Positions 57,196-64,000 of a stretch of DNA of 64,000 nucleotides are shown one piece after another. A program made the position numbers and the translations under genes. Source of the stretch: Pestalotiopsis fici W106-1 (lineage: Eukaryota; Ascomycota; Sordariomycetes; Amphisphaeriales; Sporocadaceae). Location: contig NW_006917095.1 of assembly GCF_000516985.1 (NCBI RefSeq), positions 1,927,077 to 1,991,076 on the forward strand, read 5' to 3'. The notes below the pieces were generated by a model. The model was not told the DNA's origin. It saw only the letters and a program-made list of their open reading frames with translations, and did no database searches. How positions within the stretch are numbered: the stretch's first letter is position 1; the number at the start of each line of letters is the position of its first letter.

Positions 57196-59037
57196 ATGGT
57201 CCAGTATCACCCTCTGACCCCATCAAGGTCAGAAATTCGAGTTCTCACTCTACTGGGAGGCAAGCCCGAGGACGATGTAAAGTGCACACTGGGGATCGTC
57301 TCTCTCGACGAAAAACCAGAATTCGCAGCTCTATCCTATGTCTGGGGCGACGCATCAATCAAGAAACCCATCACCGTCGACGGCGAGACGTTCGAGGTCA
57401 CCATCAACCTCAACGATGCCTTGCGGGCTCTGCGCCAGCGCCGGGAGTCGCGTACGCTCTGGGTAGACGCCATTTGTATCAACCAGACGGACACGGAAGA
57501 GAAGAACACGCAGATCCCCCTCATGGGCCGGCTCTACTCGGAGGCATCGTCCGTCGTCGTCTGGATGGGCCCCTTGAGCCGCAACATGGAACTGGCCATC
57601 TCGTGGGCACAGACATACGTAGCCAAGACGTACAACCAAGCCTCAACGTACTGGCTTAAGCTAGACGCCAAGGCCAAGTTCTCCAAGACGGCGAAACGCG
57701 AAAAGGACTGGGCCACTCTCGGGGCCCTCGAGGGGTTCTGGGAAGTCATGTCTTTGTCCTATTGGAGTCGAATGTGGACGTTTCAGGAATTTCGTCTGCC
57801 ACCTCAGGAGCCCATATGCCAGTGCGGGCACATGACATTTTATGCCTCATCCATGCTTGGACAAGCCGAGGAGGCCCTCGTGACAGCGGGTCAGGAGGCC
57901 CTGTTCAAGTTCGGTGCGCTGGCAAAGACGTGGAGCGGTAGGCCTCTGACCGACGAGGAGGGGCAGATGGCCGACGACTTTATTGCTGCCAACAAACGAA
58001 TCAAGGCCAAGAGCAACTTTGCTCGCCAAAACTCCATCGTCTCTCTCACGAACGCCCGATCGGACTGGCGTACCTATGAGAGCCCGCTCCTATACCTCTT
58101 GATGGCCACCGCCGAGCGGCAGTGCTTTGACGCTCACGACAAGATGTACGCCCTGTACGGCTTGGTACCGGCGGCGCAGGAAGCCATCCCGGTGGATTAC
58201 AAGATGCCACTTCGCGATCTCGCTGTGGAGACAGCGGCATTTCTGATCAAGCATGAGCGCGGCGCCCTCATCTGGAGCAGCTTTGGCCTGCGTGACGGCA
58301 GGCTCTCAGGCGCTCCCGAGTTTCCGTCTTGGATGCCCGACTTTACCGACGCTGAACGAATATCGCCTAGGGTCCACCGCGCCAAGGAACGTGTGGCCGA
58401 ATGTCTCTGCCGCTGGGACGAAGCGCCAGCTGCGGAGATCGTTGACGATCTCACCACGGTACGGCTCTGGGCCAGAAAACTTGGTCCGATCCAGGTAATT
58501 CATCGATTCGAAGGCGGGCATGATGGTATGCTAAAGCAGGTCCGACGCCTGGTTCAACAAAGCAGCAACGACCTTTTGCAGCAGCACCCAAAACTTTCGA
58601 TTCGAAAGCCAGAAAATCTCGGTGCAAGGATGGCGTCCATGTGCTTTAACCACGGCGGCCGCCGTTTTGACTTTGACGTGGATTCGCTTCTGGAGGCTCT
58701 GCGCTACGATGACCCCCCCGATCTACCTGCAGATAACACCATCACACAATGTTGGTACATGATCGAAAGCGTGAGTAAACTACTGGCGGGAAAGGCCTTA
58801 TTCCTCGTGGAAAATAGATCCTTCGGCATTGGGTTGGGTGACATGCAGGACGGAGATGTCCTAGTAATTCCTCCGCAGGTCAGACATCCGCTTGTCTTGA
58901 CCAAAAATTCGTCAGATGGTTATCTCCGAATGGTGGGGACGGCCATTGTTGATGGCGTCATGAATAGCACGTTTCTTGACGATGAATTGGTCAAATCGAT
59001 CGAGAACCAAGCCTTGGAAGAATTCCTAATACACTGA
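57196..59037 (+). CDS. HET-domain (heterokaryon incompatibility) protein
   Basis: An intronless gene of 613 residues; the ATG at 57196 is used because the frame upstream opens with GTG. The HET domain fills about residues 40-200 with its three hallmark blocks: ALSYVWGD (45-52), LWVDAICINQTD (88-99), and MGRLYSEASSVVVWMG (110-125). A further block, SYWSRMWTFQEFRLP, also belongs to the family pattern. The C-terminal 400 residues, including the family-typical MYALYGLVP, have no catalytic motif that I recognise. HET proteins trigger cell death after fusion of unlike individuals or act as effectors of NACHT receptors; the domain resembles TIR folds. Which partner controls this one is unknown. The NACHT receptor gene ends 3.2 kb to the left, with transcription pointing away. 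Confidence 0.93.
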   Translation: MVQYHPLTPSRSEIRVLTLLGGKPEDDVKCTLGIVSLDEKPEFAALSYVWGDASIKKPITVDGETFEVTINLNDALRALRQRRESRTLWVDAICINQTDTEEKNTQIPLMGRLYSEASSVVVWMGPLSRNMELAISWAQTYVAKTYNQASTYWLKLDAKAKFSKTAKREKDWATLGALEGFWEVMSLSYWSRMWTFQEFRLPPQEPICQCGHMTFYASSMLGQAEEALVTAGQEALFKFGALAKTWSGRPLTDEEGQMADDFIAANKRIKAKSNFARQNSIVSLTNARSDWRTYESPLLYLLMATAERQCFDAHDKMYALYGLVPAAQEAIPVDYKMPLRDLAVETAAFLIKHERGALIWSSFGLRDGRLSGAPEFPSWMPDFTDAERISPRVHRAKERVAECLCRWDEAPAAEIVDDLTTVRLWARKLGPIQVIHRFEGGHDGMLKQVRRLVQQSSNDLLQQHPKLSIRKPENLGARMASMCFNHGGRRFDFDVDSLLEALRYDDPPDLPADNTITQCWYMIESVSKLLAGKALFLVENRSFGIGLGDMQDGDVLVIPPQVRHPLVLTKNSSDGYLRMVGTAIVDGVMNSTFLDDELVKSIENQALEEFLIH

Positions 59038-59160
59038 TTCCGTTATGGCACTGTGTGGAAAACAAAGTATACCCAGGAGTATTGTTTGATAAGTAGGGTA
59101 AAAAATGATACTTTGAAATTGATACTGTCTCGAAGCGGGCTGGTAACTCTATTTGGCACG

Positions 59161-60449
59161 TCAAGCCTGCTTGAGCTGTTCTTCTGAATCACCTTCTGCC
59201 CTCCACTCCTTTTTGCCATACGTATGATGAATCTCGTTGGTGTACACATCTTCATCTTTGCCTTCATATACAATGTCCTTTCGGACAAATGCGCGAACAT
59301 GGTTAACAAGGATAAACAGGTACAGGGCGACAAGAAGTATGGTCATGATGGTACCAACCCACTCGACGCCAGGGCTATCAAATTGCTTGCCAATAGTCAG
59401 GGTGGCAATGGTGAAGCCGACATTGGGAAAGACAAAAGCCCACCAGCTGAGCGAAAAGGTCATTTGGCGGCAGACGGCCAGACATGCCACAACGGCTATG
59501 GCCCAAAACCAAAAGCTGAGCGACCAGATGAAGACGGCCGTCATGGTCGCCAGGGTCTGCACAATCTGCAGCGTCACGTCGGCATCGCCAAAATAGGTGT
59601 ATGACGTCGGGAAGGCGTTTGCCATGCCAATGATGGCCAGACTGGTGAATGCCGGAGGTCCCACGGCAATGAACATGCCTGAGCGCGAGTTAGGCGACGG
59701 AAAGCCATATTGGATCATCCGGTGGACTACACACTGTTAGTGGAATCCTAGAAATGTCTCGGATGAATAGAAAAGTACATACTGTAGCAAGCATACATCA
59801 GGATTGATATTATCATTCCCAATCCCTGCGCAGTAAGCCCGGCGACTATCATGGGAACGGCGTGTACCGGTGGCTGGTCAGCGGCCCCTACCGACGCAAT
59901 AGTTCCAGACAGCATAAAAGGGAAAATGGGCAGATCCCAAGCTGGCGTCATGTCCTGTATCTTGAGTGCCGGTGAAGTGAAGAGCAGCGAGTACTGTCCC
60001 ACGGCGATCATGAACGTGACGGCAAAGTAGATCCAAAACAGCACGCGATACGCCACAACGAGCCAGGGGCCACATTCGGGAATGCCATAACGAGCTATGC
60101 CCGCAATGATGGACGCCAGGCTCAGAGCCGACGTGCCCAGGAACAGTCCCTCGGTTGGATGAGTGATGGAAGCCTTGAGCGTGCCGCGAAACTTTGTAAA
60201 CCGGTAAATCATGGCGGCTGTGACGAGAGTGAAGATGACAAGGTCGTATATGTAAACGACCTTGCCGATCGTCTGCAAACCTCGAAAGTTGAAGGCTTGG
60301 GTCTTTTCCGACAAAAGCAGGCTCAGGCCGCCGGTCGACATGGGAAAGGTGTAATTGGCCCATGTCCAGTGCTCTAGGCGGTTCAGCAACTTGTTTGGAT
60401 CGCGACTCCGTAAATGTCCATTTTGTTCGTGTTGGCCTTCGTTCCCCAT
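59161..60449 (-). CDS. mae1: C4-dicarboxylate/malate carrier, Mae1 (TDT) family
   Basis: Two exons (60449-59783, 59726-59161) give 410 residues; splicing joins CYI to HRMIQYGFPSPNSRSGMFIAVGPPAFT, the conserved TDT block. The ATG at 60449 (MGNEGQHEQNG) replaces an upstream TTG-opened frame. About ten membrane helices are visible, starting WTWANYTFPMSTGGLSLLL. The TDT family includes fission yeast Mae1 (malate import with protons), Ssu1 (sulfite efflux) and bacterial TehA. The length and FTWANYTF-like start favour the Mae1 branch, but sulfite export cannot be excluded from sequence alone. Its stop codon lies only 123 bases from that of the convergent HET gene. Confidence 0.9.
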
Positions 60450-61497
60450 CTCTAATGATTGGTTTGTCAGATTTTGTTGGATTAAAGTCGGTAATACAGC
60501 CAAAGTATCGACTCGAGATAGAATGCTACTCTGCTAGCGCTTTGTCGACCTCAATCGAGCAGTCTGTGATGGATTGACTGCTCTTGCGACGCCGAGTCTT
60601 TGGGTCGCTCAACTGAATGAAGTCGGGCAACGAAAAGCTCAAAACCGTACGACAGCGTAACTTCCCCTCCTATAACACCATTCCGCGAGCCCCGGGCTGC
60701 ATTGGCCCCTTCCCCCGTCCAATCGGTTAGCTAGCAGCTGCACCATAAGGCTGAGATTGGCCCATGACGTGAAAGATCGTTGAAACTCAATCAAGTCGCA
60801 GCTGCAACTCTGATCCTTCCCGCCTTTTCCCGACTAATGGGGAGCCTTTAGTGAGAGAGATCCATAAACAAAGACATAATTCAGAGCGTTCAACGGCCAT
60901 ATTGTGCCGTTTGCATTCGGTCCGGAAGTGGAGATTTTTACCAACATGACGCAGGTCCCAGGTTTTGGGCGCTTGCTGTAGCACCTGTATACAATTACGA
61001 CATTGCGGGTTCTAGGTCGACAGATCCTGCAGGTCCAGAAATTCTAGGATTGATATAGTTCCTGACGGCCCGCGACCGTTTCAGAAGAAATTCACCGGAT
61101 AACATTGAATTCAAAAGTCTCGATTGCAGAGTGGACACCGCCAGCTCACTGATTGTCAAGGAATTGTTCTGGGCGCTGCGTTCTTGGCATGCCACATGGC
61201 GCGATGACGTCAGCCGGCGCTTACAAGCTTGATTCAAGAGGTCAAATTCAGGGACACAATTGAAAAAGATAAGCAAGGCAATGATTTTTCAGTTGTAGTT
61301 TCATTGGATATTAGAATGGATTATATCTCGAGACGCTCAATTCTACCGAATCATTGTATAGTTTTCTTCGTCACTCATCCAATTGACCACAAGTGCAGCT
61401 TTTGCCTATAGTCCAGCAGCTTATACGCGTCAACCAACCATAGAAGCAACTCATTTGTAATTACAGCATCATCACAGGCACCAATTACTTCATCACC
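60450..61497. other. divergent promoter, dicarboxylate carrier / GH128
   Basis: About 1 kb without a gene. A perfect CRE palindrome is listed separately, and a half-like site TGACGTGA occurs near 60765. Confidence 0.5.
61205..61212. promoter_or_regulatory. CRE palindrome TGACGTCA
   Basis: A perfect TGACGTCA lies about 285 bases upstream of the GH128 gene and 755 bases from the divergent carrier. It is the canonical site of ATF/CREB-type bZIP factors in fungi. Use by either gene is inferred. Confidence 0.35.
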
Positions 61498-62481
61498 ATG
61501 AAACTCAAGCGGATCTCCAATCTCGGCCCGTTTGCCGCGCTATTCTATGCCTCTGCCGGCGCAACCGAGACGTCAAAGCGCGGGCTGGCCTACTCGGGCG
61601 ACGACATAGAGTCCGACATGAACCTGCTCACCTCGGACAAGTCCCCCATCTCGTGGTACTACACCTGGAGCCTGAACCAGGCGCCCGGCGTCAACGCCAC
61701 GGCAGAGTTTCTCCCTCTTCTGCCCACCACCGACGAAGCGTCGAATTCCGACCTGGACTCGATCCTCGGCGCCCTGCCGGCCTCGTCGACACACCTCCTT
61801 ACTTTTAATGAGCCCGATGGTACTACCGACTCGGGCGGCAGCTCGCTCGAGCCCGAGGATGCCGCTCGTGCGTATATTGACTACATTACGCCGCTGCGGA
61901 CTTCAGATTCCCGGACCTGGAATATCAGCCACCCGTCGGTAACGGGATCGTCGCGCGGCCTCGAGTGGCTGCGGAATTTCAACGAGTCATGCTACGATAT
62001 AGACCCCGAGTCGGGCTGTCCCTATGACTTTGTTTCGGTGCATTGGTACGGCGACTTTGCGGGCCTGGCGTCGTGGCTGGGCACGCTGCGCGAGTTTTAC
62101 GTGACCAACTCATCGGGCGCCGACGAGGACCTGGCCTTCTGGGTCACCGAGGTCGCGCTGCCGCAAGAGGACGAGGACGCCACCGTCTCCATGCTCAACC
62201 AGAGTATGGTATACCTCGACGGCCTAGACTGGGTCTCGGGCTACGCGTGGTTTGGCGCGTTCCGAACTGACGACGCCAATGACTGGACCGGCAGCTCGGT
62301 CGCCATGTTTGATGATGATGGCGGTCTTACCGAGGTCGGGTCGCTGTACATGGGCGGAGAGGAGAATGGGTTTGCCGAGGGCACAAAGGGAGAAGGAGAC
62401 TCCTCGGCCGCCGCGTGTGCTTTTGTGCCCAGTTGGATATTGGCCGTTGCTGGCGCGACAGCCATGGCTTTGATGTTATAG
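61498..62481 (+). CDS. GPI-type GH128 beta-1,3-glucanase-like protein
   Basis: A single exon gives 327 residues. An N-terminal signal peptide (to about 22, ASAGA) is followed by KRGLAYSGDD, typical for the start of the mature Asl1/GH128 fold. Catalytic glutamates are visible in LLTFNEPD (acid/base) and FWVTEVALP (nucleophile), with other conserved pieces in WYYTWSLNQ, FVSVHWYG and GYAWFGAF. The C-terminus has a Ser/Ala/Gly stretch followed by a hydrophobic end (WILAVAGATAMALML), a GPI-attachment signal, so the enzyme is likely bound to membrane or wall. Several N-glycosylation sites (NAT, NIS, NES, NSS, NQS) occur. The substrate is probably fungal wall beta-1,3-glucan, in remodelling. Confidence 0.9.
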   Translation: MKLKRISNLGPFAALFYASAGATETSKRGLAYSGDDIESDMNLLTSDKSPISWYYTWSLNQAPGVNATAEFLPLLPTTDEASNSDLDSILGALPASSTHLLTFNEPDGTTDSGGSSLEPEDAARAYIDYITPLRTSDSRTWNISHPSVTGSSRGLEWLRNFNESCYDIDPESGCPYDFVSVHWYGDFAGLASWLGTLREFYVTNSSGADEDLAFWVTEVALPQEDEDATVSMLNQSMVYLDGLDWVSGYAWFGAFRTDDANDWTGSSVAMFDDDGGLTEVGSLYMGGEENGFAEGTKGEGDSSAAACAFVPSWILAVAGATAMALML

Positions 62482-62689
62482 TAACGGGACGAGATGAGAC
62501 GATGTAAGATGATTGACGAATAGAACGAAAAGTGCACGCGACCAGAGCACTAAGAGATTATACAAATTTTTGCATTTGCATATTTGAGCGAGACCATATA
62601 CCCTATTTTCAGATAGCGATATACATAACAGACAATTATATTCTATAGTTTTCCAGGTATACGGCCACATTTCTTGGCGTGGCGTTATT
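62482..62689. other. GH128 3' flank
   Basis: This is normal-composition flank before the AT-rich tract. No gene is seen. Confidence 0.5.
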
Positions 62690-64000
62690 AACCAATTATA
62701 CGGCTATATTTAAATAAAATCGGGCCCGATCGTTTTATTTTTTGCGGCTTTAAACTTTTTTTACGCCTTTAAAATAGCTTTAAATTTAAATATATTAAAT
62801 AAAATAATACTTTCCGCTATTATTTATTAATTTGTATTAAATTTATATTTTTTAATATTAATTTAATATTTTTATAACGTTATAAAGGCGTATTTTTTTA
62901 ATTTGCTTTTACGCTATTTTTAATCCTAAAACGTAGTTTTTTTAGCCGTAAAATATACCGTTTATTATATTCGGTTTATATTTATTAATAAATATATTTT
63001 TACGGTAATTTTCGGTAATTATTCGTAAAATTATATTATTTTACGATTTAAATTTAATTTAAATAAAATTAAAATTTACCTTTAGGCGAATTAGGAAGGC
63101 TTTTATTTATTTTTTTAATTTTTATATTCCTTTTTTTTTTATAAACCTTTTTTCTCCTTTTTTTTACGTTTTTTTGCGTTATACGTTTTTTATTTGCTTT
63201 ATTTTTTTTTATAATAATAATATTTGCTTTTTTTATTTATATGCTATTATTAAAATATATTTTTTACCGGTTTTTTTAAATTAATGCTAACGTTTAATTT
63301 ATAATTATAAAATTTAAATTATATATTTAGGCCTTAAAATATACGCAAAAAAAGGCTATTTATACCTATTATTATTTTTTTTATATATATAAAATAAAAT
63401 TAAAAATTTTAAATTGCTTTTTAGCGTTATTTTTTATATTTTATTTTATTATAGGAAAATCGCTTAAAAGCCGTGCCTAAAAAGGATTATTTTTTTTATT
63501 TAAATATAAATTTGGTTTACGGGCGATATAAAATTAAAAAAAGCGCCCGGAGCTTCCCGGTACTCGCTTTTAAGCGAATTTTATAATATTTTATATATTA
63601 TACGGGTCCGAATAAGGCCTATTAGCCGGATATTAAGGCGAAAAATAATTAAAAACGTTTTTTATTACGGGTTATATAAAAATTATATTTTTAAACGTAA
63701 AATTTTAAAAAATATTATTAAATAATAAATATATACGAAATTATATAAATATATTTCGGTAGCTATTATTATTTAAAATATTTTTTTTTCTTAATAAACT
63801 TTTTTTAAGCGATATAACGGCTTTTCGAGCGGCTATTTTATAAGCTAAATTTATTACGTTTATTATTAATTTAATAAAGGACGAATCGGCTATTAAATTA
63901 TTTATATGCTTTTTATTTAATATATTTTTAATTAAAAATAAAACGGCTATAATCGAAGCTAAACGGGATAAATAATTTTAATCCGACGTTAATAAATATA
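62690..64000. mobile_element. AT-rich, RIP-eroded repeat remnant (runs off the window)
   Basis: Base composition changes abruptly near 62690 to very AT-rich. From 62941 to 63060 there is no CA and no TG dinucleotide at all, while CG still occurs seven times and TA is frequent. That is the footprint of repeat-induced point mutation, which turns CpA into TpA on both strands of duplicated DNA. No open frame of useful length survives and no terminal repeats are seen, so the element's class is not known. It is most likely the edge of a transposon-derived AT-rich block continuing beyond 64000. Confidence 0.75.

Overview
The window comes from the nuclear genome of a filamentous ascomycete (Pezizomycotina), most likely a sordariomycete. 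The reasons are: many 49-240 nt introns with GTRAGT donors, CTRAY-like branch sites and YAG acceptors; orthologues of SET1, FCF1, TRM112, YOR1, RGD2, BIG1 and cyclophilin B; a HET-domain gene and a NACHT receptor; and an AT-rich tract at the right end with the CpA/TpG depletion left by repeat-induced point mutation (RIP). A run of 100 N at 18651-18750 shows that this is a draft scaffold. Splice junctions below were placed by hand from consensus sites, reading phase and family motifs, so they are strong predictions and not transcript evidence.

Left part (1-41.6 kb): conserved housekeeping genes. In order: the 3' part of a SHPRH/IRC20-type SNF2-RING gene (+); a 3.9-kb stretch without a convincing gene; a YOR1-type ABC transporter (+); a CSI2-like cell-wall membrane protein (-); FCF1 (+); SET1 (-); a small secreted cysteine-rich protein (-); a securin (-) head to head with tropomyosin (+); RRP17 (-) head to head with BIG1 (+); TRM112 (-); cyclophilin B (-) with two possible C-termini; mitochondrial ribosomal protein S13 (+); an M19 dipeptidase (-); and an F-BAR/DEP/RhoGAP protein of the RGD2 type (+). 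Ribosome biogenesis and translation (FCF1, RRP17, TRM112, mitochondrial S13), cell-wall and ER functions (CSI2, BIG1, cyclophilin B) and cytokinesis or polarity (tropomyosin, RGD2) recur.

Right part (43.5-64 kb): a more accessory neighbourhood. It holds an 11-exon RAD5/HLTF-like SNF2 ATPase with a degenerate RING (-), then a 7-exon gene for a 1807-residue receptor-like protein. That protein combines a protein kinase, a DUF7708/Goodbye-like helical region, NACHT, two C2H2 fingers and ankyrin repeats (-). An orphan gene (-), a HET-domain gene (+), a Mae1-like dicarboxylate carrier (-) and a GPI-type GH128 beta-glucanase (+) follow, and a RIP-eroded repeat fills the last 1.3 kb. A STAND receptor fused to a kinase and lying 3.2 kb from a HET gene makes this end a plausible allorecognition or innate-immunity locus, and it is the main point of interest in the window.
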